From: Tipula vernalis
Taxonomy: Eukaryota > Arthropoda > Insecta > Diptera > Tipulidae
NCBI GenBank assembly: GCA_958295665.1
Contig: OY282559.1
Location: 258,794,245-258,858,244 of the forward strand
Direction of reading: 5' to 3'
Length of the DNA: 64,000 nucleotides
Positions 1 through 11,955 of this stretch are shown here, piece by piece. The translations under genes were made by a program, and so were the position numbers. Positions within the stretch are counted from its first letter, which is position 1. Each line of letters starts with the position of its first letter. The notes beneath the pieces are model-generated. The model saw only the letters and a list, made by a program, of their open reading frames with translations, searched no databases and was not told the DNA's origin.

Positions 1-1164
1 AAAAATCAACTACAGAAAATATCTTTATTTCTATGCGGTTTAAATGGTTTTATTGCGTGACTAACCAATTGTGCCCGTTTGAATTTGAAGTAACACAAAT
101 AATATAAAAAATGTGTGTTTACGGAGGTATGTTTGTAAACTATATACATAATTGAAAATCATTTCTTTGATAGGCTAACAAGTTAAAATAGAAAAGTATA
201 CCGTAGATAAAAATGCCTTAGGAGATTTATAAATACTTTTGTTTTATGGAAATTTTTAAATTCCATACGAAAAAATAGCAAAATTGAATGGTAATTTCCA
301 GGACGGAAAGTCGCCGCGACATTATTTTTAAAATAACAATGCCCTAAAGTTGGAAATGTTTTACACAAGCTTATTAATGTCAACCTTGAACAAATTTGAG
401 TTAAGGAAAATAATTTAATTCAAATATTTGATACCATTAAAATTTCATACTGACATATGTTGAATAATTCCATTATCCAACTTGCCATATTTGCCCGTAC
501 ATAAATTTATTGTAATTAAATTTTGCTTTTGCAGATAATTATGTTCGTTCGATTTATCAACTACACACAAATATTTACTTGTACTAGCATTTAATTAATT
601 TTAGATGGAGTAAAAATTGTCTTGTTACAGAATAAGATGATCAAAATAAATTCACGTTGAAGGTAGTATCAAACCGCTAGAATATTCCCAAGAACAAGAT
701 TTTCAAAAGATGTAATTATTGCAGTCCCCTTTAACATACTACATAATTAACTTGAGAAATGTGTCAATGAACGTTTTGCTGAAATGTCACTCATCGCTGA
801 ACTCTACATCTGCCACGTTCGAACACCTACTCGATAAAAGGCAAATTAGTGGCTTACTAATCCGATCGATCATCTACCTATTTTATAGGGAGAGAATGCA
901 ACTGAACGTAAATATGTAAGTTCATTTTTTAACATTACCAGTGAATGTCAAATAATTATTCCTTCAGCTAGATTTATGTACATACATATGATAATGGCTG
1001 TTATTTTACTGCTGCTTTGGGACTTATTTCTATATCAAAGCTTAATGAAACTCGAACAATGTTCAACAAATGGTGTTTCGGTGTTTGCCAACCAGGATTT
1101 TATTTTTTTATAATAAAAACTATTTAGTTATTTTTTAATATAATTGAATTGAAAAAACTCATCA
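1..1164. other. AT-rich non-coding stretch
   Basis: No open frame here resembles a known protein. The sequence is AT-rich with short homopolymer runs. I see no splice-bounded exon, RNA gene or clear repeat. Confidence 0.6.
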
Positions 1165-1303
1165 GAAGGAGCAAAACCGAAATCGTCCTTCTAAAAATCT
1201 AAAATATTATTTAATCATTGTTACTGTAAGGGAAAACCCTTATAGTAACAATGACTAAATAATATTTTAGATTTTTAGATGGTCGATTTCGGTTTGCTCC
1301 TTC
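1165..1303. repeat. Long near-perfect palindrome (foldback/MITE-like)
   Basis: Two arms of roughly 65 bases face each other around a short loop (GGGAAAACCC). The left arm starts GAAGGAGCAAAACCGAAATC and the right arm ends with its complement GATTTCGGTTTGCTCCTTC. A few indels distinguish the arms. There is no coding content. It could be a foldback transposon relic or a transcribed hairpin. No clear target duplication flanks it. Confidence 0.7.
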
Positions 1304-1380
1304 TTCGGTTCATTTTTAACAAATATTAGGCCCGATTCTGAGTTCAAAAATTGCATGTTATTTTTGTTTTTTCATTATAC

Positions 1381-2492
1381 CAGCGGAACTTCAAAACAAC
1401 TCAGTAATTATTCTTCCCTACCTGGAAGCTATATTCAAAGGGGTGTTTGAAGCTGGGCTATATTAGGTACTGGACGGAGGTCAATGTGGTGTTTATACCG
1501 AAAGAGGGGAAAAGCTCACATGTCTATCCTGAGGACCTAAGACCAATAACTCTATCATCTTTTCTTTTGAAAACCTTGGAAAAGGCTGCTGGATGTATAC
1601 ATTAGAGATAAAATAGGTGCCAGGAAGTGGGCACCGTCTCAGCATGCGTACACAAAAGGGTAGATCTGTGGACACTGCTCTGCACGCCTTGGTGTATACG
1701 ATTGAGAAATCGATTAATTGGAAGGAATTCTGTTTGGTGGCCTTCCTGGATATAGAGGGCGCCTTTAATAATGTGAAAGCGAAGGCAATCAAGGAGGGAT
1801 TGTCATTTTTGGAGGTGGACGTTCCTCTGAGAAGGTTAATCAATTATATGCTGGGAAGCAGGATTGTTAGCTCGAAGTTGGGGGACTCCACCATCAAGAG
1901 GCGAGTAACTAGGGGAACCCCGCAGGGGGGGTTCTGTCCCCTCTTCTCATAGTGGTAAACGGGTTACTACTAGAATTGGAGAGAGGTATTGAAGTTATCG
2001 GTTACGCAGATGACGCAGCTTTAGCTGTTACCGGGAAATTTCTGGGCACGATTGTAGACGTAATGCAGAATGCGCTTACCATCGTTACGATATGGGCTGG
2101 CAAATGTGGACTTGGACTATTAACCCGTCCAAGACAGAGCTGGTACTCTTCACTAAGAAATACAAAAATCCCGGTAGTTGTCCCTCCTACCTTAAAATGG
2201 CATGAGACTGGCTTTTAATGATAGAGCTAGATATCTCGGCATTATCTTAGACAGTAAGCTTAGTTGGAGGCCCAACATGTTGGAGAGAATAAACAAAGCT
2301 ACTATTGCTTTGTACTCCTGTAGGAACGCCATTGGTCATAGATGGGGTCTGAAGCCTGAGCTGATACACTGGCTCTACATCGCTGTAGTGAGACCTGTAC
2401 TCATGTACAGGGTGGGTGTTTGGTAGCCAGCTCTGGACAAGGTAACTTATAAAAGTAAGATTGAGAGGGGTGCAAATAACGTGTAGCGTCAA
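1381..2492 (+). pseudogene. LINE reverse transcriptase fragment (R1/LOA/I-like), frameshifted
   Basis: This is a 5'- and 3'-truncated non-LTR reverse transcriptase. In order it shows the RPITLSS-type motif (about 1540), FLDIEGAFNNV (about 1745, palm motif A with Asp), RGTPQGG (about 1910), YADDAALAV (about 2003, catalytic YADD), an NPSKTELVLFTKK stretch in another frame (about 2127) and YLGIILDSKLSW (about 2232). At least three frame changes separate these blocks, so it cannot make an enzyme. Such enzymes copy LINE RNA into DNA at a nicked target. The endonuclease and ORF1 parts are missing. The wording of the conserved blocks fits the RNase H-bearing R1/LOA/I groups better than jockey, but the clade is an inference. 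Confidence 0.85.
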
Positions 2493-2516
2493 TGATAGTC
2501 AGCTTATGTTTCGTTA

Positions 2517-2956
2517 TGTTACGTAAGCTGACTACAAAATAAAATACTCATTAACAGATGACGCTTTACAGTATATTTTTGATACACTCGGAATATACCG
2601 AAAATATCGAGCCGAGCGCCCATATTACAGTTCAATAAAAAATAATATAAAATGTTTGAGATAAAAAAAAGGCATTCGTTCTTGTATTCCGGTGGTAACG
2701 ACACAAAAACCAGTGCACGGTAAGAATATTAGTTGTACAAAGTGTGGTGTGTTAAAGCAAATTTATAGTGACAATATAACATAAATTATATAAATGTAAA
2801 TAAACAATTGTGCACAAATAAATATATTGTGATATTGTGTGTATAATCAAGTGAATTTGTTTATTCATACAAATAAAGTGCGAATCAACGTAACAAAAAA
2901 AAACGTGTAGGTACTTAATTTTTATTGTTCAACCACAATTTTAAGAACACGCTACA
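2517..2956 (+). repeat. Putative 5' LTR of the CsRn1-type gypsy element
   Basis: The stretch begins TGTTACGTAAGC and ends CGCTACA, four bases before the primer-binding site, which is the usual LTR geometry. It contains AATAAA-like signals near 2800-2820 and an AT-rich TATAAAATG near 2645. The right end is well placed by the primer site. The left end is a guess from the TG start. Confidence 0.5.
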
Positions 2957-2959
2957 AAA

Positions 2960-2972
2960 TGGTGACCCCGAA
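2960..2972 (+). other. Primer-binding site complementary to tRNA-Trp 3' end
   Basis: TGGTGACCCCGAA matches the complement of the 3' end of animal tRNA-Trp (the family site is TGGTGACCCCGAC) except at its last base. It marks the LTR/leader junction where minus-strand cDNA would start. CsRn1-type elements are known for this primer. Confidence 0.7.
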
Positions 2973-3908
2973 CGGTAAATGATGACCTACGTAATACATA
3001 TAATTAAAATGTGATTTGAATGATAAGTTCAAATAATTCAATAAATAATATCCAGTACATTTATATTTATTACTATAAACAAGCTAAAGCAATAAAATAT
3101 TTAATCAATTAATTCAAATTAAAAAGGTCCATTTACACGTCATATACACACAATATACCGAATATACATGCACCCGAATATACAGAGGAATAGTCACTCA
3201 AACATAAACGAGATTGTTCTCTGGTTACCGTTGCATAAGACACTTGCTTGAGATTGCTTGAATTCATCTAGCAATAATAAACTTTATTACTCCAACACGA
3301 ACAACAAAACCGAACACGTTGGTGTGCGTGTTTTAAAAAAACTAAGGCTACTAATATTATAAGGCCAAAAGGCTCCTCAAAGGCGATCGCGCCCATCGTG
3401 GGAGCTGGGTAGCCAGCAACATCAAAAAGTAAGCAGAAAAGTTATTTAGATGCCAACGATCATTCCAACACCGCGAACCTACAGCCGGATATAAGCGTTC
3501 ACACACACCTACTGATAAACAAAAACAACAATCGTTCATGGCTTATAAATTGCAGCAACAGAAGTCATAAAATATACAGCAGTGATTAAGAATTAAATCA
3601 CAAGCGGTTTATAACATAGGAGTACACGAACTTGAAGAACCGTAAGCTAATTATATTACCTAATAATTTTTATTTTTTATTTTTAAGAATTTAAATTTAT
3701 AATTATATAAATTAGAATTAAGGTCGTTTTAAAATTTAAATAGTGTTATAAGCGTGTATCGAATATTTTTTTTTCTCACCCTTAAACACACCATCACAAA
3801 TATTGTCATACGTCTGGTATTTTGATCGTTGCGCTGTTGTTTTTATTTTTTTCGAATATTTATACGGTACAATTTTCAACATAAAAAACAAGAAAATTAG
3901 CGTACATA
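2973..3908 (+). other. Element leader / non-coding spacer
   Basis: This lies between the primer site and the mariner insertion. No protein-like frame is seen. It is long for a retroelement leader, so an unrecognised insertion may lie within it. Confidence 0.4.
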
Positions 3909-4097
3909 CTACCTTGATCAACAAGTTCCCGGAATAACCACCGTGTGGCGCTCCCATCGTTCCGATTTGAGTTCTGTTTTTTTTGTTAAGTTGGTACATC
4001 TGTTATTGATATTCCGTCTAAATCTTAGCGTCATAGCTTGACATTTACAAGAGTTACGTAGTCAAGAGTACGTCTATCTCTGTGTGTGTTGGCGATT
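3909..4097 (+). repeat. Left terminal inverted repeat of mariner
   Basis: It is complementary to 4639-4828 over about 190 bases, from CTACCTTGATC to TGTTGGCGATT. Only scattered mismatches separate the two arms, so the insertion is not very old. Confidence 0.9.
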
Positions 4098-4132
4098 ATT
4101 TACAATTTTAGAAATTATTTAAAATTTTAGAC

Positions 4133-4682
4133 ATGATTTGCGAGGCTGAATCCGATCCCACATTCATCAAAAGGATCATTACTGGAGACGAGACGTGGGT
4201 TTATGAGTACAACACGCAATCCAGACCTCAGGGAAGTGAATGGCGTTCACCAAAAAAAAACACGTCGTTTTCTGTCAAAAAAGAAGGCAATGCTCACGGT
4301 TTTCATGGATTACAACGGTGTAGTGCATCATGAATTTTTGCCAGAAGGCCAGACCGTAAACAAAGAGTATTATTTGGGCGTTATGAGACGTTTGCGTGAA
4401 GCAATTCGCCGAAAGAGACCAGAATTGTGGGCAGAAAACTAGTGGATTTTGCACCATGATAACGCACCGTCGCACAGTGCCATCATTATTCGTAATTTTT
4501 TGACGAAAAATGCAACAAATACCATCCAACAGCCACCGAATTCACCTGATTTGGCTCCCTGTGACTTCTTTCTGTTCAATCGAGTTAATAAACCATTACG
4601 GGGAACGCGTTTAAGCAGCCGAGAGGAAATAATGGAAAAATCGCCAACACACACAGAGATAGATGTACTCTTGACTACGTAA
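4133..4682 (+). pseudogene. Mariner transposase, catalytic half only, broken
   Basis: This is the DD34D nuclease domain of a mariner transposase, which would cut the element ends. Visible motifs are ITGDETWVYEY (first Asp, about 4180), MLTVFMDYNGVVHHEFLP (about 4290), LHHDNAPSHSA (second Asp, about 4452) and SPDLAPCDFFLF (third Asp, about 4544). The N-terminal paired helix-turn-helix region, around 150 residues in intact mariners, is absent. An extra A in an A-run near 4255 shifts the frame and a TAG at 4441 stops it. The protein is therefore doubly defective, although the three catalytic Asp codons survive. Confidence 0.9.
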
Positions 4683-4828
4683 CTTTTGCAAATGTCAAGC
4701 TATGACGCTAAGATTTAGAGGGAATATCAACAAAAGATGTACCAACTTAACAAAAAAAAACAGAACTCAAATCGGAACGATGGGAGCGCCACACGGTGGT
4801 TGTTCCGGGAACTTGTTGATCAAGGTAG
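4639..4828 (-). repeat. Right terminal inverted repeat of mariner
   Basis: Inverted copy of 3909-4097. Its outer end GATCAAGGTAG abuts a TA target duplication. Confidence 0.9.
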
Positions 4829-5032
4829 TATATTTCTTTTCATTCAATGTAAATGGCATGGCATAAATAAATATTGTAATAACATTAATAACATTGCGAA
4901 TTTGTGTATCAAAACTGCATTTGCAGCGCTTGTTGAATTTCATCGAGTATAAGCTACATCATCTGCTTCAATACTTTCAAAATTGAGTCTGATAGAGAAC
5001 GTTGGTTTATAGTAGAGGGTTTAGCCGAACTT

Positions 5033-6600
5033 TTGACTTGTACTCCTAATAGCGAAAACATTTTATATTTTGAGTTGACGGATTTTTTATTTTGTCCACT
5101 AGATATAACTCTTCGATGGACAGATAGTAGCCACAACCTAATAGTAGACTTATCGCCCAAGCATAAAATTCCAAAATCAGAAAGCAGCGAAACTAATCAA
5201 GCACTTCACGCCTACGCAAAACAAGACATGACTTCCCCAACTCCAGATAAAATTAAGTTAGCTCAATTTTAGAGACACAATGCTGAATTGTGGTTCATAA
5301 TAGCAGAAGGACAATTTAGATTGAACAAAGTTACCTCTGATGAAGACCAATATAATATTGTTTTATCAAGAATCGACGAAGATATCTTGGAAAGCGTTTC
5401 AGATCTTATAGCGACACCGCCAGATGTCGGACAAAAAATTAATACCCTAAAAAACGCAATAATAAAAAGAAACACAGCTTCCAGCGAATCATGGCTTGTA
5501 AAACGTGGTAGGCTATGACTATCGAGTCAGTCGAACTTATTTATTTTCTAAAAAAAAATATTTCTTTTAAATTTACATATGAAAAATTACAAATAAATTT
5601 ACATATTGGTACAAATTTACAAATTCGGAAATGCTTCAACCTATGGGGCCAGCATATAGTTTGAAGGTGTTTAACCAATGTACACAATTATCATTACTCG
5701 CCTGGAAAATATAAAAATAGAAGTACCATAGCACTGACGGATTATGTTCCAAGCTATACAACAGCATTATTGGATTGGATAAATTTAATCAATTTTAATG
5801 GAGCCCAGCCAAGGAGGTATCTTGCATAATTCTATAAAGCTGTCTTCTTTGTATTTTTACGTTAAATGATCCCATCTACACAAACTATTATGAATGAGCT
5901 TCGTGCTCAAAATGGATTGTGTAGCTTGGGGTTGTTCTTAAACGCAAAATATTTGTAAATTTAAACAAATAAATAAAATAAATAAAAAATGGCTTAAGCA
6001 ACTCCTTTCTGGTAGTTTGACCATTGGAGATGATAAACCTTCAGTTTTCTACCACAAATTAAATTCTAAAAGTGGATCCTTGGCCGCTGTCAATCCCGAA
6101 TTATTGAAATCGATATGGCTTCAAAATTTGCCTGGTGAATTACAACCGTTTCTAGCATCATGGTCCGACGAAAAAATCGATAAGCAATGTCAAATTGCAG
6201 ACCAAATCTGGGAGGTGCAATTGGCTAATACCAGCAAATACGTAAACACAATTCAACCGAAACATGTTTCCGAAAATTCAAAAAAGAATCATAACGAAGC
6301 CGATTATAATTATCTAATCAAAAAAATTGAGTTTAGAAATGCAATTAAGCAAGCAAAAGGAACGTTCACGTTCACGACAGAGGTATTATCACGCACGTAC
6401 AAACGGAAGTAGATCTAGCAGCCGACCGAGAGAGTATCCCAACGGAAACTGTTATTACCACCATTTCTTTGCCGAACGAGCTCGTAAATGTAGAACGCCG
6501 TGTAATTTTAGGAAACATACCCCAAACGCCGATTCTACAGAAAACTATGGCAATTCAAAAAACGTAAGAACTACCCGTGTATCGAAGGATGCACGGGATC
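5033..6600 (+). pseudogene. Gag of CsRn1-type gypsy, split by an insertion
   Basis: The first part (5033-5496, with an in-frame stop near 5270) contains NAELWFIIAEGQFRLNKVTS and an IDEDILESVSDLIATPP stretch typical of CsRn1-type Gag. The frame is then interrupted by 5498-5988 and resumes at 5996 with the Gag segment ending in LKSIWLQNLPGELQPFLASW (about 6102-6161). Downstream the reading becomes frameshifted and basic, with no clear zinc knuckle. Gag would form the particle core. The two halves fit together exactly once the insert and one copy of its duplication are ignored. Confidence 0.8.
5498..5988 (+). mobile_element. A-tailed insertion with 7-bp target duplication
   Basis: ATGGCTT occurs at 5491-5497 and again at 5989-5995, exactly where the gag frame breaks and resumes. 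The insert ends in AAATAAATAAAATAAATAAAAA, an A-rich tail with polyadenylation signals. The insert has no protein-like frame. This is the pattern of a target-primed insertion: either a 5'-truncated LINE represented by its 3' UTR or a SINE. No tRNA-like A/B box was recognised. Confidence 0.75.
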
Positions 6601-6602
6601 GA

Positions 6603-8118
6603 TAGATTCCATCCGTTTATCAATATTTGATAGACCATCATCACAAAATTTTTTAATCGACTCTGGTGCTAGTGTTTCTATTATTAAATACAACAATCCT
6701 AAAGACGCGAAACTAAGTGATCTCACATTATTTGCCGCTAATCAGACGGAAATAAAAACATACGGTACGAAAAGAATCAGTGTCAGCCTAGGATTGCGTA
6801 GAGATTTTGAATGGAATTTTATACTAGCAAATACAAACACATCAATTATAGGTGCGGATTTTTTAAAGCACTTCGGTCTATTGATCGACGTTAAGAATCG
6901 TAAACTTATAGATACCTTAACGTCGTTATCATCGAATGCCAACGTTTCGAAGGGTTGCTCAACAGGAATTACAACAATATCTTCAAATGCATGTCATCCA
7001 CGAATAGCAAATCTATTAAACAACTTTATAGAAATAACAGTCGAGAAATATGGTATCAACGACGCAGCTCACGGCGTATCTCATATAATTGAAACAACGG
7101 GTCCTCCATGTTTTGCGCGAGCACGTCGACTAGACTCAGCAAAATACTTAACCGCAAAAAAGGAATTTGATGAAATGATAAAACTAGGTATCTGTCGACC
7201 AAGTAATAGCAATTGGTCTAGCCCGTTGCACTTAGTGCGTAAAAAAACGGTGATTGGAGGCCATGTGGTGACTACAGAGCTCCCGACTTTATCCACCAAC
7301 TAAATGGATGCAAAATTTTTTCTGCGATCGATTTAGCTCGGGCCTATTTCCAAGTACCCATCGATGAGCACGATATTCCGAAAACGGCGATTCGAACACC
7401 ATTTGGCTTATTCGAATTTACAAGAATGACTTTTGGGCTTCGAAATGCTGCACAGTCATTCCAAAGGTTAATGGATTCAGTTTTTAGAGGATTGGATTTC
7501 TGCTTTGTATACATCGATGACATGCTGGTTGCATCAAAGTCGGAAGAGGAACACTTACAACACCTCGAGATGATATTTCAACGGCTCAAAGAAGCCGGAC
7601 TTGTATTAAATGCCAGTAAATCTATATTTGGGGTGCAACAAATCACTTTCTTGGATCATGACATTTCCTCGGCAGGTATTGGGCCATCACAAAACAAGGT
7701 GGACGCTGTTAAACAATTCCCGAAACCTGAAACGGTAGCAGAATTACGTCGTTACCTTGGGATGATAAACTTCTACCGGAAGTTTCTCCCACATGCAGCC
7801 GAAGAACAAGCCATTCTAAATGATCAGCTAATTGGATCAAAGAAGAATGATAAATGTCACATTGTACGGTCGGATGAACTAACGAATGCATTTGAGTTGT
7901 CCAAACAACGGTTAGTCAACGCCACTCTTCTGAGCCATCCATCACCCAACGCTAAACTGGCAGTAACAGTTGACGCTTCAGATAACTTCATCGGTGCCGT
8001 AGTCCAACAGCCAGATGATGCCTGGCAACCATTAAGCTTCTTTTCGGTCAAGCTAAACGAAACTCAAAAGCGATACAGCGCGTACGATCACGAACTCTTG
8101 GCAGCCACTCCTTATTAA
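6603..8118 (+). pseudogene. Pol (protease, RT, start of RNase H) of CsRn1-type gypsy
   Basis: The protease core LIDSGASVSII (about 6655, catalytic Asp) is followed by GADFLKHFGLLIDV. RT begins with [18 protein letters not shown]. Near 7245 the frame shifts, and the segment that should follow CGDYRA has lost about 15 residues. It then continues with [33 protein letters not shown] (about 7426) and [12 protein letters not shown] (about 7504, catalytic YIDD). RNase H starts with [18 protein letters not shown] (about 7960) and [11 protein letters not shown], then stops at 8118. The rest of RNase H and all of integrase are gone. Confidence 0.9.
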
Positions 8119-10464
8119 TTCAAAAATCGAAGCTAAAAGACATCATTATAGTGTACAACAAACTGTCATTCAACAATATCTTAGAGACTAAAGTAGATGG
8201 GTTTCTAGTTGTCTTAGCAAAATACATCGAATAATGGAAAGAGAAAGAGAAATATGTAAATAAAAATTTGATTTCAAATTGTATAAAAACTTATATTCAA
8301 GTTAAATAGGTAACCAAGTTTTATATGATGGGAGTATATCTAATGAATTCCATAAACAAATAAAATTTACTCAATTGTACACTAATAGACATACTAAAAA
8401 AATGTCGTACAAATAAAAACCAATTCAAGTGAAGAGAGTGATTCAATGCAATACGAAACTGAAATTTGCTGTTTTAAAATGAAAAAAGGCAAACATCAAA
8501 CAAAGTAACGTTACCGTTTGTAGCCACCAGTTAACTTGTTCACGTGGTGGTTTTACAAAAACGATACTAATATAAACGTTCTCGTATCATAATCTATGAC
8601 AAAATTTATGACCAAACACAACATTTCTTTAAAAAAAACTGTGACATTTGAAATAAATGGTATTTCCGTAGCCAATTGAAATCGTTTTATAACATGAGAT
8701 TGCCTAAAAAATTAAATAAAAAAAATGGTGTTCAACAGAGTATAACTAAATTTTAACCACTTATAAAATAAAACTTAAAGAACATAAGTAGGTAACAAAA
8801 TCTGATTTTTTTTCAAAGCACCAAGGAATTACACAACTTCGTGATAAACACAGCAAATACAAATATCACATTTCTGCAAAAAAAACCGTGATTATAGAAT
8901 CCTAACATCAAACAAATATTTTATAATATTTCACCTGCTTTACTTCACTTTTTTTTGTGTTTTTGGTTTTAAAAACGTAAACCTAATTATACTTACATAT
9001 TTCAATTTACATAATACTTTAGCATATATATGATGGCAATAATATTAATTTTTTAAGCAATAAAAATAAATCCAGATAAAATTATCATACATTAACATTC
9101 ACGACTGAAACTCCTTTCTTAGATTATGAATTATTGTTTATTAAAAATTAATTCAAATACTATTTAATTTTAAATAAATAAATGTATAATAGCTCAACAC
9201 CAAACACCATCATAAACCTATTAGGAAATTCGATATAGAAATAAATATGCGTGCGTCAATGTGCTGTGGAATGTTTTGGCAATATATTTTCCGCAAATTC
9301 CTAACACTACAAATACGTCATAACTTATAGTCAAAATACAGACATTTTAATATATGGTATAGTAACATCCTTGACATCAAAAATTCATCGATTATTTTGG
9401 TTATTCGATTTTTCTAATTGTATTATTAGATATTATTTATGTCTAGTTAAATATCCATGAACGTGTTATTATTTTATGAAACACTTTAATTTTTTGGTAA
9501 TTACAAATAATAAATGGATAGTAATAATGTAATTATGCGGAAAATCTATTGACCAACAAAGCCAGTAAAATTCACTGATATGAGATGGCACATACATGTC
9601 TCTCTCCTATCCGTCATTCATATTCAGGCATATTTTTAGGATCAACAATTTTTGAGGAAAACCTCGACATCGCGAAGAACATGAAATAATGATGAAAATG
9701 TATTGGTAAATTTGTGGGTCCTGTTACAAGCCCTGTTTTTATTAATCTCTTGAATTAAAAAAATATTGAAATATTTTTTCAATTCGTGTTAAAAGAAAGT
9801 AACAAAACAGGGCTTTAGAAGTTTTTTATGGACGCATTTAGAAAAAGTCTAATCTTTTTTTTATTCCGAACAAGCCAATTGAGTTGAATTTTTCAAATTT
9901 TTTATTGCGATTTTATATCAAAAAAGTTTGAGAAAATGAAACACGATCGTTTTTGTTCAGACAATTTAGACTAGCGTACTTTCAATATGCGTCCGTCTTT
10001 TGGCTTCTTATTGTAATGCAATAATATGGTATTAGTGCTCCATTACTAACCTCGGTTTTTACCTACTTTCTACTAACTATGGGTGTTTTCCACCCATTAC
10101 TTGATAGTCATTTATATCGCGAATGGACCACAAAAATCACCAATTATTGTTATTTTCGTTAATTCCATCAATAATTCAGTATCATACAGAAAAAAACAGT
10201 TTAATTTAATAGTTCAACCATTTATTACAAAAATATATAAATAATTCAATATTTCATTTAAAAAAAACTTAAAAATGACAAAGGTTCAGGAACATTTATC
10301 ACAGACCTAGATTTTTATAACCACAGGTATGAAAGAGACATTTTAAAAAAGCTGAAATGATAATCAACATTAAATTAGTACAAAAAATTTTCGCTTTAGA
10401 CCAAATATTTGGAGAACAATCAACAAACAACCAACTGAACCGATTTACCATACGTTTTTCCCTC
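8119..10464. other. AT-rich non-coding stretch
   Basis: No recognisable coding sequence. One small hairpin (9728-9815) is listed separately. The right part (from about 10200) is probably 3' flank or untranslated sequence of the piggyBac relic. Confidence 0.6.
9728..9815. repeat. Small hairpin element
   Basis: Arms AAGCCCTGTTTT and AAAACAGGGCTT enclose a second palindrome (GAATTAAAAAAATATT / AATATTTTTTCAATTC type). There is no coding content. This may be a degraded MITE. Confidence 0.5.
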
Positions 10465-11955
10465 TCAAAATTGAAATTCATCAATGGATGCAGAGTTTTC
10501 TGGATCCGGTAAGCCCATTGGCTCATGGCACTCTGTGCAAAGTGTGATCGTATGACTTCCACAAATGAATTTGTCACACTGGTAACACTTTTTTTTTGTT
10601 TTGCGGTCGCTTTTGTAAGAGCATACTTGGCACCGACTCTGTTTTTCAACTTTTGGTTTCTTCGACGCAGGGGGTTGGTCGTTGGTATTTTTAGTTGCAA
10701 ATTTTAAACAGCTTATTTTCAAATTGTGGTTCAGTCTCTTGATTTTACTACGCCTGTCGATTTGTGCTTGGATTAGGCTCATTGCAAGATCTTTGATAAA
10801 CAATGATCGTTTTTTGTACTAGAGTGGTGGATTGTCGGTCGACAATAATACGATGCGGGCATTTATCCTTGATACGTTCAACAGACAAAAGAATATTACA
10901 AGGGGCCAGCGACGTGCGTTTCTCGCAACATTGTAGGTAGCACAAACCTGATCTGTAGTGTCAACCCCTCCTTTTGTTTTGTTATAGAAATGAATTATTT
11001 CAGGTAGCATTTTGGGCCCACTGATAATATTATTACCCGTATGTAGTGTCGAGAGGAGCAAGACGCACTTGCTTTTTTTGCGACATAAGATAAAATTGTA
11101 GTATTTTTTTGGTGGTCAAATGTTGTTCAATGTAATTCACGGCCTTTCGCAATTGTAAATAGTTGAGGCAAAAACGTTTTATTTTTCCTTACTGTGCCGA
11201 CAGAGTAGTTCTCTTCTCCAACAAATTTTTGGCCAATGGATAGGTTGTGAACCAATTATCGGTTGTAATATTCCGACCAGCAAATTGAAGATGTCGTGTA
11301 ATTCTTTGAACTATTTGTTCAGATTTATTGCATAAATTGAATGGTCCTGGTGGTTGTTGTCCGCAATATATTTCCCGTTTCGATGTATAAAATGTGGTTG
11401 CATCAACAGCGGAAAAGATTTTAAGTCCATATTTGGCTGGTTTATTAGGGATGTATTATTTGAAGCTACACCGACCTCGGAAGCTTTCCAATTTTTCATC
11501 AACAGTGACATAGCATCCCACATTGTAATTTTCGTCGCAGTTTTTGTTGAAATGTTCAAACATTTCTCGTATAGGTGCTAATTTGTCAAGTTTCCGACGT
11601 TCTTCTCTAGTTTCCACATTATCAAATCTAATACTGCGCAGTAAAAATTGGAATCTTATGTAACTCATTGTGGCGTTGATATTTCCAGTCCGGTACCGTC
11701 ACTGGCCCATAGATCTCGAACGTAAACAAGGGATGATTTGTGTGACCCACATAAGTACAATAAGTCCAGCAAGCTATTTACTTCAATACTATCGGTAATC
11801 CGCGCATGTTTAACATCTTCATACTTTGATTGATTTTTTCTAATGAAAATGTTGGTGTTTTCAACAATAAGGTCTACACAGGAAAAGAACAGCTGCCAAC
11901 TTCCTTGTGGTGTTTCAACATTTTTAGATTTATCTGTCAAGCTTGATGTAACCAT
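10465..11955 (-). pseudogene. piggyBac-family transposase, multiply frameshifted
   Basis: Read on the minus strand, blocks in several frames make up most of a piggyBac (DDE_Tnp_1_7) transposase, which cuts and pastes at TTAA. In order: LYLCGSHKSSLVYVRDLWASDG (about 11770), YVTVDEKLESFRGRCSF (about 11500, first catalytic Asp), NITTDNWFTTYPLAKNLL (about 11250, second Asp), KTKGGVDTTDQVCATYN (about 10960, third Asp) and a C-terminal cysteine-rich domain with repeated CxxC motifs (CQVCSYKSDRKTKKKCYQCD, about 10630). The terminal frame ends at 10465. Stops and shifts between blocks make it non-functional. I could not find TTAA-bounded TIRs for it. Confidence 0.88.

Larger units (their letters stand above)
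3909..4828 (+). mobile_element. Mariner element with ~190-bp terminal inverted repeats, internally deleted
   Basis: A 920-bp element is flanked by TA dinucleotides (3907-3908 and 4829-4830), the Tc1/mariner target duplication. Both ends begin CTACCTTGATCAACAAGTTC and are inverted copies of each other for about 190 bp with few mismatches. The interior holds only the catalytic half of a mariner transposase. The long TIRs are unusual for mariners, whose TIRs are normally near 30 bp. It sits within the leader of the gypsy element and so postdates it. Confidence 0.9.
2517..8118 (+). mobile_element. Ty3/gypsy LTR retrotransposon of CsRn1/Kabuki type, 3'-truncated and invaded
   Basis: A probable 5' LTR and a tRNA-Trp primer site are followed by gag, protease, reverse transcriptase and the start of RNase H. 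The Gag wording (WFIIAEGQFR) and tRNA-Trp priming are features of the CsRn1/Kabuki group. The element is cut off inside RNase H near 8118, and no integrase or 3' LTR follows. It is interrupted by a mariner element (3909-4828) and an A-tailed insert (5498-5988). Several frameshifts and a small RT deletion show that it is dead. The outer left limit is uncertain because there is no second LTR to compare. Confidence 0.75.

Noticed and set aside
3736..3999. Minus-strand 87-codon frame starting MYQLNKKNRTQ, and a similar plus frame at 4737
   Set aside because: Both are shadows of the mariner terminal inverted repeats; the shared start comes from the repeated DNA.
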